Shown here one piece after another: positions 8,219 to 17,320 of a DNA stretch of 64,000 nucleotides. The stretch comes from Sphingomonas nostoxanthinifaciens (lineage in GTDB: Bacteria > Pseudomonadota > Alphaproteobacteria > Sphingomonadales > Sphingomonadaceae): NCBI RefSeq assembly GCF_019930585.1, contig NZ_CP082839.1, positions 682,001-746,000 on the forward strand, given 5' to 3'. A program made the translations under genes and the position numbers. A model generated the notes under the pieces. The model did no database searches, was not told the origin of the DNA, and saw only the letters and a program-made list of their open reading frames with translations. The first letter of the stretch is position 1, and each line of letters begins with the position of its first letter.

Positions 8219-9588
8219 GCGGCCACGCGCTCGCGCTGGCGCATTTCCTGGTTGAGCATCTCGGCCAGCAGGAAAGCGAGCTCGATCGACTGGCTGGCGT
8301 TGAGGCGCGGGTCGCAATGCGTGTGGTAGCGGTCGGCGAGCCCCTGCTCGGTCACCGCGATCGCGCCGCCGGTGCATTCGGTGACGTTCTGGCCGGTCAT
8401 CTCGGCATGGATGCCGCCGCCATGCGTCCCCTCGGCGCGATGCACCGCGAAGAAGCCGCGCACCTCGGCGAGGATCCGCTCGAACGGGCGAGTCTTGTAA
8501 CCGTTCGCCGCCTTGACGACGTTGCCGTGCATCGGATCGCACGACCACACGACCGGCCGTCCTTCGCGCTTCACCGCGCGGACGAGCTTGGGCAGGCCGC
8601 TCTCGATCTTGTCGTGGCCGTAGCGGGTGATGAGCGTGATGCGGCCGGGCTGGCGCGCCGGATCCAGCACGTCGAGCAGCCGCAGCAGATCGTCGGGCTC
8701 GAGGCTCGGCCCGCACTTGATGCCGATCGGGTTGCCGACGCCGCGCAGGAACTCGACATGCGCCGAGCCGACGAAGCGCGTGCGGTCGCCGATCCACAGG
8801 AAGTGCGCGCTGGTGTCGTACCAGTCGCCGGTCAGGCTGTCGGAGCGCGTCAGTGCCTGCTCATACTGGAGCAGCAGCGCCTCGTGGCTGGTGTAGAAAC
8901 TGGTCGACTGGAGCTGCGGCACCGTCGCCGGGCTGACGCCGCACGCCGCCATGAACGACAGCGCTTCGCCGATGCGGTCGGCAAGTTGCTGATATTGCGC
9001 GGCCCAGGGGCTGCGGCCCATGAAATCGAGCGTCCACGCATGGACCTGCTGGAGGTTGGCATAGCCGCCCTGCGCGAAGGCGCGCAGCAGGTTGAGCGTC
9101 GCCGCCGACTGGCTGTAGGCGCGGATCATCCGCTGCGGATCGGGCATCCGCGCCTCGGGCGTGAAGGCGATGTCGTTGACGTTGTCGCCGCGATAGGAGG
9201 GCAGCGAGACGCCGTTCACCTCTTCCATGTTGGTCGAGCGCGGCTTGGCGAACTGGCCCGCCATGCGGCCGAGCTTCACGATCGGCAGCTTGGACGAATA
9301 GGTCAGGATCACCGCCATCTGCAGGATCACGCGGAACGTGTCGCGGATGTTGTTCGGGTGGAATTCGGCGAAGCTCTCGGCGCAATCGCCGCCCTGCAGC
9401 AGGAAGGCCTGGCCGGCCGCGACCTTGGCGAGATCGGCGGTGAGCGCGCGAGCCTCGCCCGCGAACACCAGGGGCGGATAATGGCCGAGCTCGGCCTCCG
9501 CCGCTGCCAGTGCCTGCTGATCGGGATAATCCGGGAGCTGGCGGGCTTCGTGCTGGCGCCAGCTTTCCGGCGTCCAGTTCGTCGCCAT
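8215..9588 (-). CDS. aroG: Class II 3-deoxy-7-phosphoheptulonate (DAHP) synthase
   Basis: Protein of 457 residues, the normal length for the plant/mycobacterial-type class II enzyme that condenses phosphoenolpyruvate and erythrose 4-phosphate in the first step of the shikimate pathway. Recognisable blocks are [10 protein letters not shown] near 65-74, [14 protein letters not shown], the substrate-binding [10 protein letters not shown] segment, WSCDPMHGN and [18 protein letters not shown] near the C-terminus. A GAGAAAG stretch precedes the ATG. It is convergent with, and overlaps by four bases, the nitronate monooxygenase remnant. It may be cotranscribed with the epimerase gene 39 bp upstream, but no metabolic link is apparent. 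Confidence 0.95.
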   Translation of the reverse strand: MATNWTPESWRQHEARQLPDYPDQQALAAAEAELGHYPPLVFAGEARALTADLAKVAAGQAFLLQGGDCAESFAEFHPNNIRDTFRVILQMAVILTYSSKLPIVKLGRMAGQFAKPRSTNMEEVNGVSLPSYRGDNVNDIAFTPEARMPDPQRMIRAYSQSAATLNLLRAFAQGGYANLQQVHAWTLDFMGRSPWAAQYQQLADRIGEALSFMAACGVSPATVPQLQSTSFYTSHEALLLQYEQALTRSDSLTGDWYDTSAHFLWIGDRTRFVGSAHVEFLRGVGNPIGIKCGPSLEPDDLLRLLDVLDPARQPGRITLITRYGHDKIESGLPKLVRAVKREGRPVVWSCDPMHGNVVKAANGYKTRPFERILAEVRGFFAVHRAEGTHGGGIHAEMTGQNVTECTGGAIAVTEQGLADRYHTHCDPRLNASQSIELAFLLAEMLNQEMRQRERVAA

Positions 9589-9627
9589 GATCGTCTTTCT
9601 CGTGTTTCGGGCGGCTCCCTAGCTCAA

Positions 9628-10797
9628 TCAGGCCGGCATGTCACGCATACGGGGGAACGGGAAGAACAGCAGCGCGTCGAGGATTCGCCGTGCCGCCTCG
9701 CCGCGCCCATAAGGAAAAGCGGGGATGGACATCGCCGCATGCGCGGCGGCATCGGACAGCAATCGTTCGGCGGCATCGACGATCTCGCGCGTGCCCGAGC
9801 CGACCAGCAGGGCATTGCCGCTGGCGATGACCTCCGGCCGCTCGGTATTGGAGCGCAGGACGAGCAGCGGCACGCCCAGCGCGGCGCACTCCTCCTGCAG
9901 GCCGCCCGAGTCGGACAGAACAAGACTCGCGCTCTTCAGGCGGGCGACCATTTCAGGATAGGCGACCGAGCGGATCAGCTCGACATTGTCGCTGTCGGCC
10001 AGTGCGTCGCGCAACGGGTCTGCCGCGTTCGGATTGTCGTGCAGCACCACCGTTGCCCGGCGATCGTAGCGGCCATCGACGAGCGTTCGGACGGCGCTGG
10101 CGATGCGGGTGGCCGGAGCGCCCCAATTCTCCCGGCGATGACATGTCACGACGATCCGCTGGATGCCGTCTTCTTCCAGGCGCGCCGGTACGCGGCCGCT
10201 CATGTACATCAGCGCGTCGATGCCGGTGTTGCCGGTCACGACGATGTGCCCGCCGACGCCCTCCTCGCGCAGGTTGGCGGCTGCACCTTCGCTCGGCGCC
10301 AGCAGCAAATCGGCAATTTTGTCGATGGCACGCCGGTTGCGTTCTTCGGGCCACGGCAAATCGGGATCGCCAGAGCGCAGCCCCGCCTCGATATGGCCCA
10401 GCGGGATGCCCATGTCGTGCGCGATGTGGGCGGCAGCCCACGCGCTGGTCGTGTCACCCTGCACCAGCACCATGTCGGGATCGATCGACGTCAGCAGCGC
10501 AGGAAGCGCGCCATGGATGCGGTCTGCCTGCTCGTCGGGCGACAGCCCCTGCAGGCGCAGGTGCAACGCCTCGTCGACGACGATCCCGAACGGGCGCAAC
10601 GCGTCGTCGAACATCGCCCCGTGCTGACCGGTGTGAATAAAGGAGAAGATGAAGTCCTGGTCGGCGCGCGCTGCGAGAATCAAGAGCATGCACTTGATCG
10701 CTTCCGGTCGCGTTCCGGCCAGTAAAGCGACCCGAAGCGGCCGCCGGCCCATCATTGTGCTCACATGCCCCTCGTCGCAACGCGCGACTCGGACCAT
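9628..10797 (-). CDS. wecB: UDP-N-acetylglucosamine 2-epimerase (non-hydrolysing)
   Basis: Protein of up to 389 residues of the WecB family, which converts UDP-GlcNAc to UDP-ManNAc for surface polysaccharides. Visible motifs are GTRPEAIK, QGDTTSAWAAAHIA, GHIEAGLRSGD, TCHRRENWG, SDSGGLQEECAALGVP and NTERPE, all family signatures. The start is uncertain: ATG 10797 has only a weak ribosome site, whereas GAGGGG precedes GTG 10764 and ATG 10755, which would place the first strand RVALLAGTRPE nearer the N-terminus. No other polysaccharide genes are adjacent. Confidence 0.9.
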   Translation of the reverse strand: MVRVARCDEGHVSTMMGRRPLRVALLAGTRPEAIKCMLLILAARADQDFIFSFIHTGQHGAMFDDALRPFGIVVDEALHLRLQGLSPDEQADRIHGALPALLTSIDPDMVLVQGDTTSAWAAAHIAHDMGIPLGHIEAGLRSGDPDLPWPEERNRRAIDKIADLLLAPSEGAAANLREEGVGGHIVVTGNTGIDALMYMSGRVPARLEEDGIQRIVVTCHRRENWGAPATRIASAVRTLVDGRYDRRATVVLHDNPNAADPLRDALADSDNVELIRSVAYPEMVARLKSASLVLSDSGGLQEECAALGVPLLVLRSNTERPEVIASGNALLVGSGTREIVDAAERLLSDAAAHAAMSIPAFPYGRGEAARRILDALLFFPFPRMRDMPA

Positions 10798-10826
10798 AAC
10801 TAATCCATTTCGGACTAATCAAGCCG

Positions 10827-12272
10827 TCAGAGCGTCGGTCGCCACTCCCAGCCGAGCGGATCGCCGTCCATCACCTCGACGCCCTGCGCCGCCAGCGCGT
10901 CGCGGATCGCGTCAGATCGAGTGAAGTCCTTCGCGGCGCGGGCGGCGTTGCGCTCGTCCAGCCGCTGCGCGATCGCTTCGGCGGTGATCGTGGCGCTGGC
11001 GGGCGCGACGCGCAGGTCGGCGCGGGTAAGCGCGAGCAGGTTGAGCCCGAGCACCTCGTCCATGCGCGCGATCGCGGCGAGCTGCGCGCGCTTGCCCTTC
11101 GCCTTGGTCGCGACCGCCTCGTCGAGCACGGTCAGCGCGACGGGTGTATTGAGATCGTCGCCGATTGCAGCGTCGAAGCGTGCGAGCAAGGCATCCATCT
11201 GCGGTGCGGGCAGATCGTCCGCCTGGGCATCGGCTGCGGCGCGCAGTTTCTCCACTGCCATCACCGTCCGCTTGAGCCGCGTGACCGCGGCGCCGACCGC
11301 CTCGCCGTTGAACTCGAGCTCCGACCGATAATGCGCCGACAGGCACATCAGGCGATAGGCGAGCGGGTGCACGCCGGCATCGACCAAGGTCTGCAAGGTC
11401 GTGAACTGGCCGCTCGACTTCGACATCTTGCCCGATCGTTCGACCAGGAAATTATTGTGCATCCAGAAATGCGCGCCGCTGTCGGCGCAGCCGCAGAACG
11501 CTTGGTTCTGCGCGATCTCGTTGGGGTGGTGGATCTCGCGATGATCGATCCCGCCCGTGTGGATGTCGAACGGTGCGGGCCCGAGATATTCGAGGCTCAT
11601 CACCGAGCATTCGAGATGCCAGCCCGGCGCGCCACGGCCCCACGGGCTGTCCCACTCCATCTGCCGATTCTCGCCGGGCAGCGAGCGGCGCCAGATCGCG
11701 AAATCCTGCGGGTTGCGCTTGCCCGCGACCGGATCGATGCGGCTCTCGCGCTCGTCGGGGCGCACGCCGGCGAGCCGGCCATAATCGGGTACGGTCGACA
11801 CGTCGAAATAGAGGCCGCCGTCGAGCTCGTAGCAATGGACGGGCGCGATCTTCTCGGCGAAGGCGACCATCTGCGCGATATGGTCGGTCGCGACCGACCA
11901 GCGCGCGGGCGGCACGATGTTGAGCCGCGCGACGTCGCGCTTGAAGACGTCGGTATAATAAGCGGCGATGTCCCAGATCGAGCGGCCGGTGCGCGCCGCC
12001 GCTGTCTCCATCTTGTCGTCGCCGGCATCGGCGTCGGAGGTCAGATGGCCGACATCGGTGATGTTGATGACGTGGGTGGTCGGCCAGCCCTTCCATCGGA
12101 TCGCGCGGCCGAGCGTGTCGGCGAACAGGAATGCCCGCATGTTGCCGATATGCTGGTAATTATAGACGGTCGGCCCGCATGTGTAGAGCCGCACGTTGGC
12201 CGGATCGATCGGGGTGAACGGCTCGATCGAGCGGGTCATGCTGTTGAAGAGGGAGAAAGGCGCGCTGCTCAT
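10827..12272 (-). CDS. cysS: Cysteinyl-tRNA synthetase
   Basis: Class I aminoacyl-tRNA synthetase of 481 residues that charges tRNA-Cys. It has the zinc/cysteine-binding CGPTVY segment, the HIGH-type motif as HIGN followed by MRAFLFADT, the GGIDHREIHHPNE zinc region and KMSKS as GKMSKSSG. The C-terminal anticodon-binding region ends GVEVMDGDPLGWEWRP. GGAGCGGCG precedes the ATG. It is probably a single-gene unit; the wecB start lies 29 bp downstream. Confidence 0.97.
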   Translation of the reverse strand: MSSAPFSLFNSMTRSIEPFTPIDPANVRLYTCGPTVYNYQHIGNMRAFLFADTLGRAIRWKGWPTTHVINITDVGHLTSDADAGDDKMETAAARTGRSIWDIAAYYTDVFKRDVARLNIVPPARWSVATDHIAQMVAFAEKIAPVHCYELDGGLYFDVSTVPDYGRLAGVRPDERESRIDPVAGKRNPQDFAIWRRSLPGENRQMEWDSPWGRGAPGWHLECSVMSLEYLGPAPFDIHTGGIDHREIHHPNEIAQNQAFCGCADSGAHFWMHNNFLVERSGKMSKSSGQFTTLQTLVDAGVHPLAYRLMCLSAHYRSELEFNGEAVGAAVTRLKRTVMAVEKLRAAADAQADDLPAPQMDALLARFDAAIGDDLNTPVALTVLDEAVATKAKGKRAQLAAIARMDEVLGLNLLALTRADLRVAPASATITAEAIAQRLDERNAARAAKDFTRSDAIRDALAAQGVEVMDGDPLGWEWRPTL

Positions 12273-12351
12273 CGCCGCTCCGTTAGCCGCGGCGGGCCAT
12301 GGCTGTCACCCTCCGCGTGCCGGCGATCGACCGGCGGCGCACATACGAAAA

Positions 12352-12377
12352 CGGGCGCCCGGATGACCGGACGCCCG
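12352..12377 (-). terminator. Rho-independent terminator after the small lipoprotein gene
   Basis: CGGGCGCCCGG and CCGGACGCCCG pair around an ATGA loop with one mismatch. Read on the minus strand the hairpin is followed by TTTTCG. It separates the lipoprotein gene from cysS. Confidence 0.75.
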
Positions 12378-12409
12378 CTTCGTTCGAACCGCCGTGAGGC
12401 GGCCGCGAA

Positions 12410-12646
12410 TTACTGCTTGTTGGCTTCGACGTTGTCGGCAGCCGCGTGCATGTTGTCCGCAGCGTTGTCGAGGGTCGCGGCCGCAGCGTCGTTCGACGTG
12501 TTGGCAGCCAGATCCTCGAGATTCTCGCCGGCATTATCCAGCGCGTTCGCCGTTGCGTCGGTCGCGTTCTCCGCCGGCGTCTGCTTGCTGCAAGCGGCCA
12601 GAGACATCAGGCCGGCAGCGGCGAGAACAAAGACAGCCTTCTTCAT
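12410..12646 (-). CDS. Small Ala/Asn-rich predicted lipoprotein
   Basis: Protein of 78 residues with a Lys-Lys signal peptide and lipobox LAAC (Cys19), so it should be lipid-anchored in the envelope. The mature part repeats short Asp-Asn-Ala units (ATANALDNAGEN, ATLDNAADNMHAAADN) with a heptad-like pattern suggesting an amphipathic or coiled-coil helix. GGAG lies 8 bases before the ATG and a terminator follows. It resembles entericidin-like or circumsporozoite-like Ala/Asn-rich bacterial lipoproteins in style, but I cannot assign a family. Confidence 0.8.
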   Translation of the reverse strand: MKKAVFVLAAAGLMSLAACSKQTPAENATDATANALDNAGENLEDLAANTSNDAAAATLDNAADNMHAAADNVEANKQ

Positions 12647-12893
12647 TCTAACTGCTCCACATATTATTACGGGCCCGGCCCGAATGCCGTCCCGGTCGTC
12701 TCCATTAACGCCCCCGAAAGGAGCGTCAACGCCGAAAATGTCGGCGGCACCTCAGCCGGCCGCGTCGCCATGTTGCGCTGCACCACCGCTCCATGCAACC
12801 TTAACCTCGCTCACGCATTAATAAATCGACAGAAATCGGTTGGCATGGCGGGTTTCGAACTGCCTGCTTCGACCAGGGAGATCGGGAACGAAT

Positions 12894-15194
12894 ATGAGCC
12901 AACCGGGGCAGGCACCGTCGATCAAGCACGACGAGATCAAGCGCATCGCGATCATCGGCAATTCGCCCCCGCGTCTGTGCGGCCTCGCCACGTTCACGCG
13001 CGACGTCCATCAGGCGCTCCACGCTGCCTTCCCGCAGCTCACGCTCGATCTCTACGCCATGACCGATCCGGGCGAAACCTACGCCTATGGCCCCGAAGTG
13101 ACCTGCGAGATCCGCCAGGAAGAGCTGGCTGATTATCGTATCGCTGCGCAGCGGATCAATTCGAGCGGCGCCGACGTCGTACTGGTACAGCATGAATACG
13201 GTATCTTCGGCGGCCATGCCGGGCTCCTCCTGCTCAAGCTGCTCGACCGGGTCGAGGCGCCGGTGGTGGTGACGCTGCACACGGTGCTGGAGCAGCCCAA
13301 TGGCGACCAGCGCGCGGTGATCGAGGCGCTGGCGCGGCGTGCGTCCAAATTGATCGTGATGGCCGAGAAGGGGCGCGAGATCCTCTGCCGCGTCCACGGC
13401 ATTCCCGGCAGCCGCATCGCGGTCGTGCCGCACGGCGTGCCCGATCGCCCGCTCGCATCGACCGAGGCGATGAAGACGCGGTTCGGCTTTTCGGGCCGGC
13501 GCGTGCTGCTCACCTTCGGCCTGCTTTCGCCCAACAAGGGCATTGAGACGCTGATCCGGGCGATGCCGTCGATCGTCGCGCGCCATCCCGACGCACTCTA
13601 CGTGGTGCTGGGGGCGACCCATCCGCATCTCGTCGCGCGCGAGGGCGAGGCCTATCGCGAGAGCCTGATGGCGCTGGCGGAGGAACTCGGCGTCGGTGGC
13701 GCCGTGGTGTTCATCGACGGCTTCCTCGAGCAGGAGGCGCTGCTCGACTATCTGCAGTCGGCCGACATCTATGTCACGCCCTATCTGACCGAGACGCAGA
13801 TCACGAGCGGCACGCTTTCATACGCGGTCGCGCTTGGCCGACCGGTCGTGTCGACGCCTTACTGGCATGCGAGCGAATTGCTGGCCGATGGCTTGGGCAC
13901 TTTGGTGCCGTTCGGCGACAGCACCGGCTTCGCCAGCGCGATCAATGCGATGCTCGACGATCCGGCGGCGCTGGAGACGATCGGCAGCCGCGCTTATGCG
14001 GTCGGCCGCAGCATGGTGTGGCAGAAACTGGCCGAGGCCTATCTTGCGATCTGCGAGGAGGCGGTGGCGAAGCGCCCGGTGCGCCTGCGCCCCGATCGTC
14101 GCGCCGAGCGCGCCGCCACGCCGCCGCGACTCGATGCGATCGAGCGGATGACCGACAGTTGCGGCATGATCCAGCATGGCATCTTCGCCATTCCCGATCG
14201 CAACCACGGTTATTGCGTCGACGACAATTGCCGCGCGCTGATGCTGATGCATCGTGTCACGGGCGCCGACGCCACGCGCGCCGATGCGCTTGCCAAGGTT
14301 TACGCGTCGTTCGTCCAGCATGCCTGGAACGGTGAGCGCGGCCGGTTCCGCAACTTCATGGCGTTCGACCGGAGCTGGCTGGAGGCCGAGGGATCGGAGG
14401 ACAGCTTCGGCCGCTCCTTATGGTCGATCGGCGTCACCGCCGCCGAAGCGCGTGCGCTGGATCTGCGCCGCTGGGCGATGCATCTGTTCGATCAGGTCGC
14501 ACCGCATGCGCTGGAGCTCGGCAGCCCGCGCACTTGGGCTTTCGCATTGTTGGGCGCCGATGCGGTGCTGCGCGCATATCGGGATCACCCGCTCGCGCGG
14601 CGTCTGGTCGCCGATTTTGGTGAGCGGCTGCTCGCGCAGCTCCGCGCCAATCGTCGCGAGGAGTGGAATTGGTTCGAGCCGGTGCTGGCCTACGACAATG
14701 CCCGCCTGCCCGAGGCGCTGATGCGTGCGGGCGATCTGCTGGGCAATCAGGCGATGCTGGACGAAGGCCTCGCGGCGCTCGACTGGCTCGACGGCAAGCA
14801 GACCAATGCCGAAGGCCAGTTCCGTGCAGTCGGCACCGACAGCTTCGGCCGCCCCTACGCCCAGCCTTTCCCCTACGACCAGCAGCCGCTGGAAGCATGG
14901 GCGACGGTCGACGCGGCGCTGTTCGCGCATGAGATTACCGGCCAGCCGCGCTGGCTGCAGGTCGCGTGGCGCGGGCATGACTGGTATCTCGGCGAGAACG
15001 ATCTCGACCTACCGATGACGACGCAGGACGACGGCGGTTGCTTCGACGGCTTGATGAGCGATCGGGTCAATCTCAACCAGGGCGCTGAATCGATCCTCGC
15101 TTATCAGTTCGCCTGCGCCGGGCTGATGGGGCGTCAGCGCGTCCGTGTCGGCGTTCCGGCATCCGATCAGGCGGTGATCGCCGCTGCGAGCTGA
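12894..15194 (+). CDS. GT4-type glycosyltransferase fused to a C-terminal helical-barrel region
   Basis: Protein of 766 residues. Residues 12-390 form a GT-B glycosyltransferase family 4 module: IIGNSPPRLCGLATFTRD at the start, VVPHGVPD, LLTFGLLSPNKGIETLI, and the donor-site block TETQITSGTLSYAVALGRPVVST. Residues 400-766 are helical and Trp-rich, with repeated W/D motifs (HGYCVDDNCRALMLM, SFGRSLWSIG, EWNWFEPVLAYDNARLPEAL) like an alpha/alpha barrel of glycan-active enzymes. No signal peptide, so it is cytoplasmic. GGGAACGAAT precedes ATG 12894. The gene is followed after 166 bp by a GH130-like gene on the same strand; the two are commonly found together, suggesting joint synthesis or turnover of an oligosaccharide, possibly mannose-based. 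The product is not known. Confidence 0.88.
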   Translation: MSQPGQAPSIKHDEIKRIAIIGNSPPRLCGLATFTRDVHQALHAAFPQLTLDLYAMTDPGETYAYGPEVTCEIRQEELADYRIAAQRINSSGADVVLVQHEYGIFGGHAGLLLLKLLDRVEAPVVVTLHTVLEQPNGDQRAVIEALARRASKLIVMAEKGREILCRVHGIPGSRIAVVPHGVPDRPLASTEAMKTRFGFSGRRVLLTFGLLSPNKGIETLIRAMPSIVARHPDALYVVLGATHPHLVAREGEAYRESLMALAEELGVGGAVVFIDGFLEQEALLDYLQSADIYVTPYLTETQITSGTLSYAVALGRPVVSTPYWHASELLADGLGTLVPFGDSTGFASAINAMLDDPAALETIGSRAYAVGRSMVWQKLAEAYLAICEEAVAKRPVRLRPDRRAERAATPPRLDAIERMTDSCGMIQHGIFAIPDRNHGYCVDDNCRALMLMHRVTGADATRADALAKVYASFVQHAWNGERGRFRNFMAFDRSWLEAEGSEDSFGRSLWSIGVTAAEARALDLRRWAMHLFDQVAPHALELGSPRTWAFALLGADAVLRAYRDHPLARRLVADFGERLLAQLRANRREEWNWFEPVLAYDNARLPEALMRAGDLLGNQAMLDEGLAALDWLDGKQTNAEGQFRAVGTDSFGRPYAQPFPYDQQPLEAWATVDAALFAHEITGQPRWLQVAWRGHDWYLGENDLDLPMTTQDDGGCFDGLMSDRVNLNQGAESILAYQFACAGLMGRQRVRVGVPASDQAVIAAAS

Positions 15195-15360
15195 CCGGAA
15201 ATCATTTGTCGTTAACGATATAGCAACCGAGATGCTGGCAGGGATTGCGCCGGGCGGCGGCGCCGTCCAAGGATGAGCGATGGTGCGACGCCGCAGGCGT
15301 GCGCACCGCGAGCGCCGGTTGGACCGGCAATGACCTGAACAGCATCCCGGGGGTTTCCGC

Positions 15361-16641
15361 TTGCTCGACGTGATCCACAGCCCGCTCAGGCTGCAGGCCG
15401 ATCCAGCACGCGTCGTCGTGCGACCGTTTCATATTCCGATCGAGGCGGCCTCGCTGCCGGGGCGCCCAGGCCGTGTCCGCCGCATCGCCGATGCCGTGCT
15501 CGAGATGAACGAGGACGAGGCCGATATCGAGCTGGAGCTGGTGCTGCGCGATTTCGAAGCGCGCCACTGGCAGACGCGCTCGGTGTTCATGACGCGCTAT
15601 GCGCAGATCGAAACCGCGTTGAAGCTGGATGGCAACGCCATTTCCGAGATTAAGAAGCAGCTGATCGGCGCCTATTTCTGCCACGAATATAGCTATGCCG
15701 CCGCCGCGCTGATGAACCCCAGCGTGATCCCGCATCCCGACCAGTCAGGCCTGTCGGACGGCGCGATCCGCATCGCCATGTCGCTGCGCGCGGTGGGCGA
15801 GGGGCATATCTCGTCGATCGCGTTCCGCGAAGGGATCCTCGGGCCGGGCGCGCATGTCGAGCTGATGCCCGAGCCACCGTTCGCGACCGCTGCTGACAGC
15901 GCGCACGAGGTCGGCAACGGCGCGATCGAGGTGCACCGCCACAAGGACAGCTCGCTGTCCGGCACCGTGCTGTTCCCGATGACCGCCGCTCAGTCCAAGG
16001 GGCTGGAGGACATGCGGCTGGTCGAGTTCACCCACGACGACGGCCGCGTCGAGTGGATCGGCACCTACACCGCCTATAATGGCGCGGTGATCCGCTCCGA
16101 ACTGCTGCGCACGAGCGACTTCCGCACCTTCACGCTCGCGCCGATGAGCGGGCCGGCGGCGCGCAACAAGGGCATGGCGCTGTTCCCGCGCAAGGTGGGC
16201 GGCGACTATCTGATGATCGGCCGCCAGGACGGCGAGAACGTCTTCATCATCCGTTCCGACCGCATCGACCATTGGGGCGAGGGCGAGCTGTTGCTGACGC
16301 CCAAATATCCGTGGGAAATGGTGCAGCTGGGCAATTGCGGCTCGCCGATCGAGATCGACGAGGGCTGGCTGTTGTTGACCCACGGCGTCGGCGCGATGCG
16401 CAAATATTCGGTCGGCGCGATCCTGCTCGACAAGGACGATCCGTCGAAGGTGCTCGGCCGCATGACGCAGCCCTTGCTGTCGCCGGCGGACGAGGATCGC
16501 GAAGGCTATGTGCCGAACGTGGTCTATAGCTGCGGCGGCATGCGCCACGGCGATCTGCTGTTCCTGCCTTATGGCGTCGCGGACAGCTCGGTCGCCTTCG
16601 CCTTCGTGCCGATTTCCAGCCTCGTCAATTCGATGCGCTGA
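15361..16641 (+). CDS. Glycoside hydrolase family 130-like protein (mannoside phosphorylase type)
   Basis: Protein of 426 residues with a five-bladed beta-propeller pattern typical of GH130: MNPSVIPHPDQSG, LEDMRLVEFTHDDG, YTAYNGAVIRSELLRTSDFRTF, KGMALFPRKVGGDYLMIGRQDGENVFI, GNCGSPIEIDEGWLLLTHGVG and a final VYSCGGMRHGDLLFLPYG. Family members phosphorolyse or hydrolyse beta-mannosides, and relatives can build beta-1,2-mannan. No signal peptide, so it acts in the cytoplasm. The first codon is TTG at 15361, behind CCCGGGGG; GTG 15370 is an alternative. It probably works with the upstream GT4 protein. Whether it degrades, builds or trims a glycan cannot be told from sequence. Confidence 0.85.
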   Translation: MLDVIHSPLRLQADPARVVVRPFHIPIEAASLPGRPGRVRRIADAVLEMNEDEADIELELVLRDFEARHWQTRSVFMTRYAQIETALKLDGNAISEIKKQLIGAYFCHEYSYAAAALMNPSVIPHPDQSGLSDGAIRIAMSLRAVGEGHISSIAFREGILGPGAHVELMPEPPFATAADSAHEVGNGAIEVHRHKDSSLSGTVLFPMTAAQSKGLEDMRLVEFTHDDGRVEWIGTYTAYNGAVIRSELLRTSDFRTFTLAPMSGPAARNKGMALFPRKVGGDYLMIGRQDGENVFIIRSDRIDHWGEGELLLTPKYPWEMVQLGNCGSPIEIDEGWLLLTHGVGAMRKYSVGAILLDKDDPSKVLGRMTQPLLSPADEDREGYVPNVVYSCGGMRHGDLLFLPYGVADSSVAFAFVPISSLVNSMR

Positions 16642-16647
16642 GCGGCG

Positions 16648-16669
16648 GCCCGTCCGGAAACGGACGGGC
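16648..16669. terminator. Hairpin between GH130-like and PspC genes
   Basis: A perfect 9-bp stem (16648-16656 with 16661-16669) capped by a GAAA tetraloop lies between two convergent genes. A second small palindrome (GTCCGCTGGCGGAC) follows at once. Neither side has a strong T run, so this is a structural call. Confidence 0.5.
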
Positions 16670-16686
16670 TGTCCGCTGGCGGACGG

Positions 16687-16929
16687 TCAGATGAAGGTGG
16701 GTGTCATCGCCTTGCGCGGCGCGAGCAGGTGGCCGACCAGCACCGCCACGCCGCAGATGGCATAGACGGCCAGCGCGACCTCGACGCTCGCGAGCAGCAA
16801 TGCCGCCAGCACGATGCGCAGCCACAGCGGATTGAAACCGAACGTCTCGCCCAGCGAGTGGCAGATGCCGAGCATGTTGTCGCGCTGGACGGTGGGCGCG
16901 TCGGCGACGGGCGTGATGGTGGTCTGCAT
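16687..16929 (-). CDS. PspC-domain small membrane protein
   Basis: Protein of 80 residues. Residues 15-75 fit the PspC (phage shock protein C) domain: NMLGICHSLGETFGFNPLWLRIVLAA followed by a second hydrophobic segment VALAVYAICGVAVLVGHLL. PspC proteins sit in the inner membrane and sense or buffer envelope stress. There is no pspA or pspB nearby, so this is a stand-alone PspC-like protein. Confidence 0.8.
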   Translation of the reverse strand: MQTTITPVADAPTVQRDNMLGICHSLGETFGFNPLWLRIVLAALLLASVEVALAVYAICGVAVLVGHLLAPRKAMTPTFI

Positions 16930-17024
16930 TGTTCGATCCTGACAAGGGGCGGCATCGCCGCGGTTCGATTCCCTTGTTGCAGGGTCCGTGCCAATTGAGG
17001 TTCAGAGCAGAAATGGCGGTTCAG

Positions 17025-17059
17025 CCACGATCGGCTTGGTAAATCGTGCCAGATCGTGG
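17025..17059. repeat. Inverted repeat beyond the Cys-rich small gene
   Basis: CCACGATC (17025-17032) and GATCGTGG (17052-17059) are perfect reverse complements around a 19-base spacer that also contains ATCGTG. It lies 17 bases past the stop of the minus-strand gene at 17077-17238 and could be its transcript end, but lacks a T run. Confidence 0.4.
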
Positions 17060-17076
17060 CGTAATCGCCGAACTTA

Positions 17077-17238
17077 TTACCAGGCGTACCAACCGCAATG
17101 ATCGAGCGCGCACTGCTCGCACTCGGTCTGGTGGTCCGCGCAATTGTCGCACGGGCCCTTCGCCTTGGACCGGCTACGGGTCGCCTTGGCGACGATCGCC
17201 GCCATCATCAGGGCGGCCGCTACGGTTACTGTAAGCAT
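17077..17238 (-). CDS. 53-residue Cys-rich small membrane-anchored protein
   Basis: A short frame with a strong ribosome site (GGGAGG, then AAACG before ATG 17238) encodes 53 residues. The N-terminus MLTVTVAAALMMAAIVAK is a single hydrophobic segment. A basic patch (RSRSKAK, 21-27) follows. The C-terminal half carries two CxxC pairs (Cys30/Cys33 and Cys40/Cys43), a fifth Cys48 and His36/His47, ending HCGWYAW. Two CxxC knuckles suggest zinc or another metal, or disulfides if outside. Codon choice is GC-rich like neighbouring genes, and two stops (TAATAA) end it. It lies directly downstream of htpG on the same strand. I do not recognise a family. Confidence 0.7.
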   Translation of the reverse strand: MLTVTVAAALMMAAIVAKATRSRSKAKGPCDNCADHQTECEQCALDHCGWYAW

Positions 17239-17245
17239 CGTTTCC

Positions 17246-17270
17246 TCCCATCGCTTCCGGGTCGATGGGA
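17246..17270 (-). promoter_or_regulatory. Hairpin overlapping the ribosome site of the Cys-rich gene
   Basis: On the minus strand TCCCATCG and CGATGGGA form a perfect 8-bp stem with a 9-base loop. The 3' arm contains GGGA of the ribosome site GGGAGG, so the folded form would mask part of it. It could be a leader switch or chance. Confidence 0.4.
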
Positions 17271-17320
17271 TGCTTATCCACGGTTAGGGTTAACATTCCG
17301 CTCGCATCGGCGGCGTGCGT

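Noticed and set aside
8020..10725. A 901-codon open frame on the plus strand.
   Set aside because: It lies antisense to the DAHP synthase and epimerase genes, has no family match and an Arg/Ala/His/Gln composition typical of GC-rich antisense frames.
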